64,000 nt of DNA from an uncultured Bacilli bacterium (GTDB taxonomy: Bacteria; Bacillota_I; Bacilli_A; RF39; UBA660): contig CAJUTK010000001.1 of the NCBI GenBank assembly GCA_910589375.1, forward strand, positions 496,001 to 560,000, written 5' to 3'. Positions 34,343 through 43,237 of the stretch are shown piece after piece. Position 1 is the first letter of the stretch. Every line of letters begins with the position of its first letter. Made by a program: the position numbers and the translations under genes. A model generated the notes under the pieces. That model worked only from the letters and a program-made list of their open reading frames with translations. It made no database searches and was not told the origin of the DNA.

Positions 34343-34813
34343 ATGTATAAAAAATTAACCATTTTTAGTATTATATTTGTCATAGTAGATCAGTTGATAA
34401 AACTAATTATTTCTAATTTTGTTTCTTATCAAAGTAGCATAAATATAGTACCTAATTTTTTTTATATTACAAATGTTCATAATGATGGCGCTGCATGGAG
34501 TATTCTAAGTGGTAATGTAATTTTATTAGCTTTATTAGGTGTAATTGCGCTTGTATTAATTTATTATTTCTTTTTGAAAGATAAAACACTATCTAAATTG
34601 GAAACATTCCTTTATTCTCTTTTAATTGGGGGAATTATAGGAAATTTAATAGACCGTATTTTTTTAGGTTATGTAGTAGATTATATTGGTGTTGTTCTTA
34701 TTAATTATTATTTTCCAATTTTTAATTTTGCGGATATTGGAATTGTAATTTCTATTTTGATGATGATTATTTTAGGTATAAAGGAGGAGTATGCATGCAA
34801 GAAATTGAAATAA
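34343..34813 (+). CDS. lspA: Lipoprotein signal peptidase (signal peptidase II)
   Basis: This membrane aspartyl protease removes the signal peptide of prolipoproteins after lipid attachment. The 156-residue protein has four membrane segments. The family motifs are IVDQLIKLII at the start, NVHNDGAAWSIL (with Asn and Ala/Gly of the conserved box), IGGIIGNLIDRIFLGYVVDYI with the first catalytic Asp, and IFNFADIGI with the second. It matures the lipoproteins found here (5345-5842, 19455-19859, 62852 onward). A TAAGGTGAT ribosome site precedes the ATG. rluD starts 19 bases before its stop. Confidence 0.94.
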   Translation: MYKKLTIFSIIFVIVDQLIKLIISNFVSYQSSINIVPNFFYITNVHNDGAAWSILSGNVILLALLGVIALVLIYYFFLKDKTLSKLETFLYSLLIGGIIGNLIDRIFLGYVVDYIGVVLINYYFPIFNFADIGIVISILMMIILGIKEEYACKKLK

Positions 34814-35694
34814 CAGAGAAAGTGAATACACGAATAGATTCTTATCTAGCAACTCTTCTTTCTATGAGTCGTAGTAAGATTGCAAAAATGCTTAAAGAAA
34901 ATTATATTTTAGTAAATGATAAAGAAGTAAAGGCAAGTTATGAGTTGCAAATTGGTGATAACATTACTATTTTAGAATATGTAGAAGAAGAAATGAGTGC
35001 AGAACCCGAAGAAATGGATTTAGATATTGTCTATGAAGATGATGACGTTATGGTAGTGAATAAAGCAAATGGAGTAGTTGTTCACCCAGCCGTTGGAAAT
35101 AACCATGGTACCCTAGTGAATGGTCTTTTATTTCATTCTAAAAATTTGAGTTCTGTCAATGGAGAATTTAGACCAGGTATCGTTCATAGGATAGATGCTT
35201 ATACAACAGGTCTTTTGATGATTGCTAAAAACGATCAAGCTCATCAATTTCTTGCTGAACAACTTTCAAATAAAACTACAAAAAGAAAATATCAAGCTAT
35301 TGTTTGGGGCGTAATTCCTCATGATACAGCTACAATTGATGCTCCTATTGGAAGAGATGAAAGTGATAGAAAAAAAATGACAGTAACTTCTAAAAATAGT
35401 AAGCAAGCTGTTACTCATTTTAGGGTTTTAAAAAGATTTAAAAGTGCAACATTAATTGAGTGTGAACTAGAAACAGGAAGAACACATCAAATTCGTGTGC
35501 ATATGAACTATATTGGTTATCCAATTGTAAATGATCCTGTTTATGGAAAAAGAAAGCTACTAGATGATAGTGGACAGTGTCTACATGCTAAAACAATCGG
35601 ATTTGTACATCCTAGAACAAAAGAGTACATGGAATTTGATAGTGAACTCCCAAAATGTTTTCTAAATATTGAACGTTATTTTGAGGAAGAATAA
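34795..35694 (+). CDS. rluD: RluD-type 23S rRNA pseudouridine synthase
   Basis: The 299-residue protein has an S4 RNA-binding domain at its N-terminus (about 1-60, with LLSMSRSKIAKMLKENYILVN). The RluA/RluD catalytic core follows: DVMVVNKANGVVVHPAVG, RPGIVHRIDAYTTGLLMIAKN with the catalytic Asp in HRIDAYTTG (canonical HRLDxxTSG), KRKYQAIV, LETGRTHQIRVHMNYIGYPIVND. It makes pseudouridine in helix 69 of 23S rRNA in the RluD group; the exact sites are unproven here. It overlaps lspA by 19 bases, a pair common in Firmicutes. Confidence 0.92.
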   Translation: MQEIEITEKVNTRIDSYLATLLSMSRSKIAKMLKENYILVNDKEVKASYELQIGDNITILEYVEEEMSAEPEEMDLDIVYEDDDVMVVNKANGVVVHPAVGNNHGTLVNGLLFHSKNLSSVNGEFRPGIVHRIDAYTTGLLMIAKNDQAHQFLAEQLSNKTTKRKYQAIVWGVIPHDTATIDAPIGRDESDRKKMTVTSKNSKQAVTHFRVLKRFKSATLIECELETGRTHQIRVHMNYIGYPIVNDPVYGKRKLLDDSGQCLHAKTIGFVHPRTKEYMEFDSELPKCFLNIERYFEEE

Positions 35695-35740
35695 CTTTAC
35701 TAATAGAAAAAAATATATTACAATATAGGTGGTGACGAAA

Positions 35741-36907
35741 GTGAATATAACATTAAATAAAAATGATGAAATTGTTATGAAGTTAATCCATTATTTTATT
35801 ACAGAACAAGGATATAATCCTATTATTTTGCATGGCGCAAAGGATGAAATATGGCTTGAAAATTCTGAGCAAGATTATCAAATCGTCAGAATTGTTACCA
35901 ATTATATTCATAACGATGAACAGTTTGATTTTGATATTTATAGAACAAAGCAGATTATGCGAAGAATTAAAAGAAAGACATTTTCTTTTAAAATGAATGC
36001 TTTAAGTATTTTTATTAATTTAGGTGAAAATGTACATCTTGAAGATACAGAAGTGGAACACATTGATTGTATTGAACTAAAGAATATAGATGATATCAAA
36101 AACTATGATTTTGTAACAGAGATATTCCCAACTATTACGAAAATTGATAAAGTAACAGAAAAGGGTTTAGAACTATTTATGAAATTGACAGAGGAAATCA
36201 ACCATAAGAATCAAGAGGATGCTGAAAAGGCAGAAGATGTTTTTAGCAAGAAAAGACCTATTGTAACTTATGCTTTATTGATTAGTAATTTTGTATTATT
36301 TTTGGCTATGATTATTAGTGGTGCTAATATTTTTAGTATTGATCCTAATACGCTTTATAATTTTGGGGGACTAGTAAATTTTTCTACAATGGGAAGTTTT
36401 TCTGAATTATATCGTTTAATTATTAGTATGTTTTTACATGTAGGGATTATTCATTTGTTATTTAATATGTATGCATTATATATTATTGGACCACAACTAG
36501 AAAGCTTTTTTGGAAAAGGGAAGTATTTAGCAATCTATTTAGGTAGTGGTATTATTGGTAATCTTATGGCTATGTTATTTCAAGGAAATAATATAGTAAG
36601 TGTAGGAGCTAGTGGTGCTATCTTTGGACTTCTAGGAGCTCTTTTATATTTTGGATATCATTATCGTGTTTATCTTGGGACTGTTATTAAATCCCAAATT
36701 ATACCACTTATTATCTTTAATATTCTTGTTGGTATGATGTTACCAGGTATCAGTATGCCAGCTCATTTAGGAGGCTTATTTGGTGGATATTTAGTTGCTA
36801 AATTAGTCGGTGTTAAATATAAAAGTACAACAATGGATAGAGTAAATGGCGCTATTATGACAACTATTTTGGTAGCCTTCTTAGCGTATATGAATTTTTT
36901 TAGATAA
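35741..36907 (+). CDS. Rhomboid-family intramembrane serine protease, GluP-like
   Basis: The 388-residue protein has a cytosolic N-terminal domain (about 1-165), then a rhomboid domain of six or seven membrane helices (about 172-385). The catalytic Ser is in VGASGAIFGLLG and the His in MPAHLGGLFGGYL; the oxyanion-side HLLFNMYALYIIGPQLESFFG motif is present. The N-terminal domain resembles that of Bacillus GluP (YqgP), which lacks a close match elsewhere. No TPR tail is seen, unlike GluP itself. The GTG at 35741 follows AGGTGGTGA at the right spacing. A weak TACAAT -10 lies upstream. Confidence 0.88.
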   Translation: MNITLNKNDEIVMKLIHYFITEQGYNPIILHGAKDEIWLENSEQDYQIVRIVTNYIHNDEQFDFDIYRTKQIMRRIKRKTFSFKMNALSIFINLGENVHLEDTEVEHIDCIELKNIDDIKNYDFVTEIFPTITKIDKVTEKGLELFMKLTEEINHKNQEDAEKAEDVFSKKRPIVTYALLISNFVLFLAMIISGANIFSIDPNTLYNFGGLVNFSTMGSFSELYRLIISMFLHVGIIHLLFNMYALYIIGPQLESFFGKGKYLAIYLGSGIIGNLMAMLFQGNNIVSVGASGAIFGLLGALLYFGYHYRVYLGTVIKSQIIPLIIFNILVGMMLPGISMPAHLGGLFGGYLVAKLVGVKYKSTTMDRVNGAIMTTILVAFLAYMNFFR

Positions 36908-36936
36908 AAAGTGTCTAAATTGATGTCAACTGACAG

Positions 36937-36966
36937 AAAAAGAAATCAAATTGATTTCTTTTTTTT
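36937..36966 (+). terminator. Intrinsic terminator
   Basis: AAAAAGAAATCAA and TTGATTTCTTTTTT meet at a one- to three-base loop. It ends the rhomboid gene unit and precedes the tail-anchored protein gene. Confidence 0.85.
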
Positions 36967-37009
36967 ATATTCCATGCTAAACTTGGGTAAAGTAAGAATA
37001 GGTGATTGT

Positions 37010-38068
37010 ATGGAACTATTTACACAAATGAATCAAAAAGAAGAAAAGAAAGAGAAACAAAGTAATTCTAAAGAACAACAGATGCAAGAGGTCGCACAAA
37101 TTTATGGGATTTCTTTGTCAGATATTGAAGAAGTTCATTTAGAAAATGGAAAAGAATATTTTAAGTTTTATAATCCAGAAGATAAAACAATTCGTATGAT
37201 TGAAAATAGAAGAGATGGAAAAAATTTAAGCGAGCAGTTTAAAGAGGTACAACAAACTCTTTCTTATTCACAAGGAGATAATAGTGCAAAGAATGCTAGG
37301 GCTGTATTTGATTATCAACTACGCTATCAAAATATTGAGCTTTCTTTGATTCCTATCCGTGAGTTAAAAGATAATAGAACACAATATCGTTATTTATTTG
37401 ATAATTTAGATGTAACTATAAAAAAAGAAGTTCGTGTATTGCTTGAAAATATTGATTTTTTGAATTTACAATATATTAATGTTGAAAATTCTTTTGGTAT
37501 TGATAAAAATAATAGAGTAATTGATGCTTCTTATAATCATCAAACAGGAAAGTGTGATATAAAAGCTGCAGAAGTTCGTCGTTATGATGATAAAAAAATG
37601 AGTGATAGTGACGCTGATTATACTTTTGATATTACAGATGAAGAATTTGATGCTGTTATTGCTGATATTGATGTATCAAGTGATATTCCAACAATTCAGG
37701 AAGCAGAAGAATTAAATGGAAAGCAAAATTCTGCATCTACTACAGCACCAACAATTCGTGGTAGAAGTATTAATATGCATTTTGCTATACAAGCTTATCA
37801 GTATCCAGAAATTATTGAACGTAGTGAAATGGCAGATTATGATAAGCAAATTTACCATGGAATTATTAGAGCTATTCAAAGAAAAATGGCTAAAAGGCGT
37901 GCTATGACTAATCAAAAACAATATCAAAAACAATATGTATTAAATAATAAAAAGCCAAATAGTTCACAAGCTGCCTTTGTAGATGCTTTATTCTTAGCAC
38001 TTTTAGCAGGTTTCTTTACAGGTATGACATTATTATTGGTATTTTCTGTATTTAAGAATATCTTTTAA
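37010..38068 (+). CDS. Uncharacterised tail-anchored protein
   Basis: No family recognised in this 352-residue protein. A charged, Gln/Lys-rich start (about 5-30) is followed by a mixed alpha/beta region (30-240, with EQFKEVQQTLSYSQG and ITDEEFDAVIADIDVS). A basic stretch RAIQRKMAKRRAMTNQKQY (about 283-305) precedes a single C-terminal hydrophobic helix (about 318-350, with ALFLALLAGFFTGMTLLLVF). That layout implies a cytosolic body fixed to the membrane by its tail. I chose the ATG at 37010 after AGGTGAT; an upstream reading would cross the terminator. Confidence 0.72.
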   Translation: MELFTQMNQKEEKKEKQSNSKEQQMQEVAQIYGISLSDIEEVHLENGKEYFKFYNPEDKTIRMIENRRDGKNLSEQFKEVQQTLSYSQGDNSAKNARAVFDYQLRYQNIELSLIPIRELKDNRTQYRYLFDNLDVTIKKEVRVLLENIDFLNLQYINVENSFGIDKNNRVIDASYNHQTGKCDIKAAEVRRYDDKKMSDSDADYTFDITDEEFDAVIADIDVSSDIPTIQEAEELNGKQNSASTTAPTIRGRSINMHFAIQAYQYPEIIERSEMADYDKQIYHGIIRAIQRKMAKRRAMTNQKQYQKQYVLNNKKPNSSQAAFVDALFLALLAGFFTGMTLLLVFSVFKNIF

Positions 38069-38092
38069 AAAGCTTCTAAAGAAGCTTTTTTT
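38064..38092 (+). terminator. Bidirectional terminator
   Basis: AAAAAGCTTC (38067-38076), loop TAAA and GAAGCTTTTT (38081-38090); genes on both sides converge. Confidence 0.87.
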
Positions 38093-38468
38093 ATATGTTA
38101 GGATTTTCAATGTCAGCAATATTTTCAGTATTTGATAAACTTACTACATAAATTGCAATAAGCGCTCCTACAATGGTTAAAATAGAAGCAGTAATCTGTA
38201 AAATATCGCCTTTAATATCCACGCCTTTTTCTTTATCGATTTCATAAAAACGATAGTTAATATAAAGAAATAAAATAGCAATTAATAATATTAAGATTCT
38301 GTTAAAATAAGTTAGTTTTAAACTATCTTTATTGGATAATATTTTTTCTTTTTTAGCTGTACCAAGTTTTTGATTATAGGTAATAATAATGGCTATTACT
38401 GTCGTTATAAGAGTAATTCCTAAACCAATTAATTGATAGTTAATGTATTTTATTTCTTCCTTTTCCAT
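38091..38468 (-). CDS. Small three-helix membrane protein
   Basis: The 125-residue protein has hydrophobic segments at about 12-30, 55-72 and 86-110 and charged loops. It starts MEKEEIKYINYQLIGLGI. No family recognised. A GAAGAA-type ribosome site precedes the ATG on the minus strand. It is a single gene convergent with the tail-anchored protein and divergent from lepA. Confidence 0.65.
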   Translation of the reverse strand: MEKEEIKYINYQLIGLGITLITTVIAIIITYNQKLGTAKKEKILSNKDSLKLTYFNRILILLIAILFLYINYRFYEIDKEKGVDIKGDILQITASILTIVGALIAIYVVSLSNTENIADIENPNI

Positions 38469-38520
38469 ATTAAAATATATGTTTTTCCCTATGATTTTAC
38501 TATATATTCTAAGGATTTTA

Positions 38521-38529
38521 TGTTATAAT
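38521..38529 (+). promoter_or_regulatory. Extended -10 promoter of lepA
   Basis: TGTTATAAT with TATAAT at 38524-38529; the GTG of lepA is 16 bases further on. Confidence 0.6.
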
Positions 38530-38545
38530 CTATGTGGTGATGACT

Positions 38546-40345
38546 GTGAAACAGCAAAACACGAGAAATTTTTCTATTATTGCCCACATTGATCATGGGA
38601 AAAGTACTTTAGCAGATAGAATTTTAGAGGAAACTGGTGCAATAACAGAAAGAGAAAAACAAGAACAATTATTAGATAGCATGGATATTGAAAGAGAACG
38701 TGGTATTACTATTAAACTAAATGCAGTACAACTAACGTATCACTACAATAATGAAGATTATACTTTGCATTTGATTGATACTCCAGGTCATGTTGACTTT
38801 ACTTATGAAGTGTCTAGGTCTTTAGCTGCTTGTGAAGGGGCTCTTTTAGTAGTGGATGCAGCGCAGGGAATAGAGGCGCAAACATTAGCGAACCTTTATC
38901 AAGCATTAGATAATAATTTAACAATAATACCTGTTATTAATAAAATAGATTTACCAAATGCAGATATAGATAAAGTAAAAAGAGAATTGATGGATACAAT
39001 TGGATTTGATGAGGAAGAAATTCTTTTAGTAAGTGCTAAAACTGGAGTTGGAATTAAAGAGTTAATTGAAGCTATTATTGAAAGAATACCTGCTCCAACT
39101 GGGAAGAAAGAAGACCCATTACAAGCATTAATTTTTGATAGTTATTATGACTCTTATAGAGGGATAGTTGCTCTTTTACGTGTTGTAAATGGTACTGTTC
39201 GTGTAGGAGATAAAATAAAAATGATGGCAACAGATGCCACTTATGAAGTAGTAGAACTTGGAATTCATAATCCTTATGAGAAAAAGGTAAATGTATTAGA
39301 AGCTGGGGAAGTTGGTTATTTATGCGCTAGTATCAAAAGTATTGAAGATGTTAAAGTAGGGGATACCATTACTTTAAAGGATACTCCTGCTAATGAACCT
39401 TTAGCAGGGTATAAACCGATGAAGCCGATGGTATTCTGTGGAATTTATCCAGTAGAATCTAGTAGGTATCCAGAGCTTCGTGAGGCGTTAGAAAAATTAA
39501 AATTAAATGACGCTTCTTTACAATTTGAACCTGAGACATCTCAGGCTTTAGGATTTGGTTTCCGTTGCGGATTTTTAGGGCTTTTGCATATGGAAATTAT
39601 TGAGGAAAGAATAGAAAGAGAATTTAATATTGATTTAATCGCAACTAGTCCATCTGTAGTATATGAAGTAGAACTTACAGATCGTTCTATTGTTATGGTA
39701 GATAGTCCTGCTAAAATGCCAGAAAGACAACGTATATCTACTATCAAAGAACCTTATATTAAAACGAATATCTTTGTTCCTAGCACTTATATTGGTCCTA
39801 TTATGGAATTATGCCAAAATAAAAGAGGAATTTATATTTCTATGGAATATTTAGATACCACAAGAGTAAATATACATTATGAATTGCCTCTTTCTGAAAT
39901 TGTGTATGACTTTTTTGATAAGTTAAAATCGTATACAAAGGGCTATGCTTCTTTTGATTATGAAATGATAGGATATCAAAAATCTGATTTAGTAAAGATG
40001 GATATTTTATTAAATGGAGAAATGGTAGATGCATTAAGTTTAATTGTACATAAAGACTTTGCATATAATCGTGGAAAAGCAATAGTAGAGAGCTTGCGAA
40101 AATTAATTCCGAGACAACAGTTTGAAATTCCTATTCAAGCCGTTATTGGTACAAAAGCAATTGCTCGTTCAGATATTAAAGCTGTTCGTAAAAACGTTCT
40201 TGCTAAATGTTATGGAGGAGACGTATCTCGTAAAAGAAAGCTATTAGAAAAGCAAAAAGAAGGAAAGAAAAGAATGAAGATGGTAGGGAGTGTAGAAGTG
40301 CCACAAGAGGCTTTCCTAGCCGTTCTTAGTATGGAGGAGGAATAA
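38546..40345 (+). CDS. lepA: Elongation factor 4 (LepA)
   Basis: This ribosomal GTPase can back-translocate ribosomes and supports assembly under stress. The 599-residue length is standard. G1 is AHIDHGKSTLADR, then RERGITIKLNAV, DTPGHVDFTYEVSRSLAA, NKIDLPNAD and SAKTGVGI. Domain II, the FRCGFLGLLHMEI domain III-V region and the LepA-specific C-terminus follow, including KMVGSVEVPQEAFLAVLSM. I chose the GTG at 38546 after GGTGAT; the ATG at 38540 overlaps that site. The next gene begins within two bases of the stop. Confidence 0.96.
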   Translation: MKQQNTRNFSIIAHIDHGKSTLADRILEETGAITEREKQEQLLDSMDIERERGITIKLNAVQLTYHYNNEDYTLHLIDTPGHVDFTYEVSRSLAACEGALLVVDAAQGIEAQTLANLYQALDNNLTIIPVINKIDLPNADIDKVKRELMDTIGFDEEEILLVSAKTGVGIKELIEAIIERIPAPTGKKEDPLQALIFDSYYDSYRGIVALLRVVNGTVRVGDKIKMMATDATYEVVELGIHNPYEKKVNVLEAGEVGYLCASIKSIEDVKVGDTITLKDTPANEPLAGYKPMKPMVFCGIYPVESSRYPELREALEKLKLNDASLQFEPETSQALGFGFRCGFLGLLHMEIIEERIEREFNIDLIATSPSVVYEVELTDRSIVMVDSPAKMPERQRISTIKEPYIKTNIFVPSTYIGPIMELCQNKRGIYISMEYLDTTRVNIHYELPLSEIVYDFFDKLKSYTKGYASFDYEMIGYQKSDLVKMDILLNGEMVDALSLIVHKDFAYNRGKAIVESLRKLIPRQQFEIPIQAVIGTKAIARSDIKAVRKNVLAKCYGGDVSRKRKLLEKQKEGKKRMKMVGSVEVPQEAFLAVLSMEEE

Positions 40346-40346
40346 T

Positions 40347-41078
40347 ATGAATTCCAAAGAAAAAGTAGTAGAATATTTTTTACAGAATCCAACCGCTAGT
40401 AATATAGAAATTAGTGCTCATACAGGTGTTTCTAAATCATCTGTTCAAAGATATTTATCAGACCCTTCTATAGGAGATATTCCTATACCACAATTAGATA
40501 GAACCATTTCCGAACAAATTCTTGTAAATACGAGAGCAGCTCGTCAAAAGGGCGGTAGAACTACGTTTAAAAAGTATGCTGCTCAAAAAAATGAAAGTGG
40601 TAAATTTATTGGATTAGCAAAAGAGGAAGTTACTACTGACAAAGAAGAGATTAAGAGAAAAGATATTGTAAGTATTGTTCTATGGTTTAGTAAAAATCCT
40701 TATTATACTATTGATCAATTAGCGTTATCTTTAGATGGAATATATACACCAGATTATGTTTATAAATGTTTAAATGATCCTAGAGTAGGTGAAATTTTTG
40801 GAAACTTAATTGCTAAATCTATTACTCAGCAATTAGATGATAATAGATATGGAATTTTAAGAAAGTTCGAGAATAGCTGGGGTGTTGAATTATTTGAATG
40901 TGCAGGATTAACAGATAGGGAAAAAGAGATTTTACAATATCGCTTTTCAAGTGAAGGAATTCATTCTGCCGATGCAGCGGCTAGACAATTTGGTGTATCT
41001 AAAACAGCTATTACAAAAGCTGAGGATAGTGCATTAAAAAAGATTCAAGCTTATCAGGAAAGCATATCTCAAAAATGA
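40347..41078 (+). CDS. SpoIIID-like/sigma-4-like DNA-binding protein
   Basis: The 243-residue protein appears to be three helix-turn-helix units. The first (1-95) aligns with SpoIIID: HTH SNIEISAHTGVSKSSVQRYL, then the RAARQKGGRTTFKKYAAQ tail that matches the SpoIIID GGEATKLKY basic tail. The second (about 105-165, YTIDQLALSLDGIYTPDYVYKCL) repeats the HTH and the L-[SN]-DPxxGxI signature. The third (about 190-238, LTDREKEILQYRFS, AARQFGVSKTAITKAEDSALKKI) resembles sigma region 4. A sporulation transcription regulator is my inference; no such fusion is known to me. The gene sits between lepA and hemW and overlaps hemW (ATGA). Confidence 0.6.
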   Translation: MNSKEKVVEYFLQNPTASNIEISAHTGVSKSSVQRYLSDPSIGDIPIPQLDRTISEQILVNTRAARQKGGRTTFKKYAAQKNESGKFIGLAKEEVTTDKEEIKRKDIVSIVLWFSKNPYYTIDQLALSLDGIYTPDYVYKCLNDPRVGEIFGNLIAKSITQQLDDNRYGILRKFENSWGVELFECAGLTDREKEILQYRFSSEGIHSADAAARQFGVSKTAITKAEDSALKKIQAYQESISQK

Positions 41079-42169
41079 TAAAGTCAGCTTATATTCATAT
41101 TCCTTTTTGTGATACCATTTGTTCCTATTGTGATTTTTGTAAAGTGTATTATCATAAGGAATTGATACTTCCTTATCTAAGTGCTTTAGAAAATGAAATA
41201 AAAAATAATTATAAAGGGGAATCATTATCTACTATTTATGTGGGTGGAGGTACTCCTAGTTCTTTATCGAAAGAAGAGTTAAGAAAGTTACTAGAAATTC
41301 TTTCTGTTTTAAAAAAGGAAGAAACTTGTGAATATACTGTAGAATGTAATATTGAAAATATTACGGAAGAAAAAATAAAATTATTTTCTTCTTTTGGAGT
41401 AAATAGAATTAGTATAGGAGTTCAAACTTTTCAAGAAAAATATTTATCTTTTTTAAATCGAAAGCATACAAAGGAAGAAGTATTTGAAAAAGTAGATATG
41501 ATAAAAAAATATATACCTAATCTTAATATTGATTTAATATATGCTATTCCAGGAGAAACTCTAGAAGAATTAGATAATGATTTAGAACAATTTTTATCTT
41601 TAGAAGTACCACATATATCTACGTATTCTCTTATCATTGAGGAAAACACTGTTTTAAATAATAAAAGTATTAAGCCAATTGATGAAGAATTAGATTTTAA
41701 AATGTATGAATTAATTGAGAAGAAATTGAATCAATATCACCATTATGAAATTAGTAATTTTTCTTTTCCTGGGTATGAATCAAAACATAATTTAACTTAT
41801 TGGAATAATGATGAATATTATGGCTTTGGTAGTGGTTCTAGTGGATATGTAGATGGTGTTCGTTATACGAATACGAAAAGTATAAATCATTACTTGAAAG
41901 AGTATAAAAGAGTAGAAGAAAACAGAATTTCTTTAAAAGAAAAAATAGAGAATGAATTTATTTTAGGTTTTCGAAAACTAGATGGAATTTCTATTACCAA
42001 TTTTGAAAAGAAATATGGTAAAAATCCTATTCATTTTAAGACAGTAGAGTATTTTATAGATAAAAATATGTTAGAAGTAAAAGGAGATTTCCTAAGAATT
42101 TCAAAAGATTATATTTATATTTCTAATGAAATTTTAGTTTCTTTTATAGATTGTCAAGAAGATTTCTGA
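41075..42169 (+). CDS. hemW: Radical SAM haem chaperone, HemW-like
   Basis: The 364-residue protein starts SAYIHIPFCDTICSYCDFC, with the radical SAM CxxxCxxC (Cys near 12, 16 and 19) and the fourth Cys typical of HemW and HemN-like proteins. Further family motifs are YVGGGTPSSLS, ECNIENITEEK, RISIGVQTFQEKYLSFLNRKH, IDLIYAIPGE and the C-terminal FILGFRKLDGI. HemW passes haem to respiratory enzymes and lacks true CPO activity in known cases. It overlaps the preceding gene by four bases and ends in TGA. A terminator follows. Confidence 0.9.
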   Translation: MIKSAYIHIPFCDTICSYCDFCKVYYHKELILPYLSALENEIKNNYKGESLSTIYVGGGTPSSLSKEELRKLLEILSVLKKEETCEYTVECNIENITEEKIKLFSSFGVNRISIGVQTFQEKYLSFLNRKHTKEEVFEKVDMIKKYIPNLNIDLIYAIPGETLEELDNDLEQFLSLEVPHISTYSLIIEENTVLNNKSIKPIDEELDFKMYELIEKKLNQYHHYEISNFSFPGYESKHNLTYWNNDEYYGFGSGSSGYVDGVRYTNTKSINHYLKEYKRVEENRISLKEKIENEFILGFRKLDGISITNFEKKYGKNPIHFKTVEYFIDKNMLEVKGDFLRISKDYIYISNEILVSFIDCQEDF

Positions 42170-42184
42170 AATCTTCTTTTTTTA
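42156..42184 (+). terminator. Intrinsic terminator after hemW
   Basis: AAGAAGATTTC-TG-AAATCTTCTTTTTTT overlaps the end of hemW. Confidence 0.86.
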
Positions 42185-42232
42185 TTGAAGAATATAGTTG
42201 TTTGTGTTATTCTGTTATTATGGGAGGAATAT

Positions 42233-43159
42233 ATGAAAAGTAAGAAAAAAATAGTAATAGGAATTATGTTAGTTTTAATCATTCTCCTATCTTCTAGTAT
42301 AGGATATTATTTATTAGTATCTAAGAAGGAAGATAAGAAAGAATCAAGTGTTTCGGTTCATCCTGCTTTATATCAAGCGTGTGATGATGATAGTTGTATT
42401 TATATTCTTGGGACTATGCATATGGCGGATGCAAAATTAAATGGACTAAGTGATCAAATATGGAAGGCTTATAATGATAGTGACGCTATCGCTTTTGAAT
42501 TGGATGTTACAACAGTACCAGCAGATGCAGGTATGGATTTAATCATGTTAAAAGAGGGAGATGATTTATCAAACTATCTATCGAAAGAAGAATTCGAAAA
42601 GTTGGAGAAATTCTTTGCTAACCGATTAATTCCTATAGATGTTGTTAGAACATTTAATTTAGCAGGAGTAGCTAGTTTAATTGAAGAATATGCTTATATG
42701 GAACTACAATTAATGCCTAATAATGGGGTAGATATGCAATTGTTAACTAAGGCTCATCAAGATAATAAAGAAATTATTGAGCTTGAAACTTATGAATTTC
42801 AAGCTGGACTATTATATGGTTTTAAAGATGAGTACTATGTAGAGCAAATCAATTCTATGATTGACAATTATTCATCTGCTAAAGCAAATATAAAATTTTT
42901 ATATGATTGTTATGCTTCTGGAAATACGTGGCTATTAAAGCAACTTCTTAGCAGTGAAGAAAGCGAAGATGAAGTAGCCCAAGAATATAATCAAAAGATG
43001 TTAATTGAAAGAAACGTGAATATGACAGAACAAGCAGAGCAATTTTTAAAAGAGAACAAGAAAGTAACGGTAGCGGTAGGTGCAGCACATGTTATTGGTG
43101 AAAAGGGAATACTGGAATTATTGACAGAAAAAGGTTATAAAGTATCTTTAGTAAAATAG
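42233..43159 (+). CDS. TraB/GumN family protein, membrane-anchored
   Basis: The 308-residue protein has an N-terminal membrane helix (about 7-30) and an outside-facing TraB/GumN domain. Its marks are IYILGTMHMADAK (GxxH), AFELDV (Glu-Leu-Asp), NNGVDMQLLTKAHQ, IIELETYEFQ and the C-terminal VAVGAAHVIGEKGILELL, with the GxxH pair that the family uses for metal binding. Peptidase activity of the Tiki type has been shown for some members; it is unproven in this one. I chose the ATG at 42233 after GGGAGGAAT. A terminator follows. Confidence 0.87.
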   Translation: MKSKKKIVIGIMLVLIILLSSSIGYYLLVSKKEDKKESSVSVHPALYQACDDDSCIYILGTMHMADAKLNGLSDQIWKAYNDSDAIAFELDVTTVPADAGMDLIMLKEGDDLSNYLSKEEFEKLEKFFANRLIPIDVVRTFNLAGVASLIEEYAYMELQLMPNNGVDMQLLTKAHQDNKEIIELETYEFQAGLLYGFKDEYYVEQINSMIDNYSSAKANIKFLYDCYASGNTWLLKQLLSSEESEDEVAQEYNQKMLIERNVNMTEQAEQFLKENKKVTVAVGAAHVIGEKGILELLTEKGYKVSLVK

Positions 43160-43179
43160 GAAATTTTCCTATTTTTTTT
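43153..43179 (+). terminator. Intrinsic terminator after the TraB/GumN gene
   Basis: AAAATAGGAAA and TTTCCTATTTT pair at a small loop, then T residues. Confidence 0.85.
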
Positions 43180-43188
43180 CTTATTTGA

Positions 43189-43217
43189 TTGACAAGTGTA
43201 GAACAAACACTTATAAT
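43189..43217 (+). promoter_or_regulatory. Consensus SigA promoter with overlapping dyad, thyX-tmk
   Basis: TTGACA (43189-43194) and TATAAT (43212-43217) are 17 bases apart, a perfect consensus. An inverted repeat AAGTGT (43194-43199) and ACACTT (43207-43212) spans the spacer and touches both boxes, the position of a repressor operator. Confidence 0.8.
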
Positions 43218-43237
43218 GGAATTAGTAGGAGGATTTT

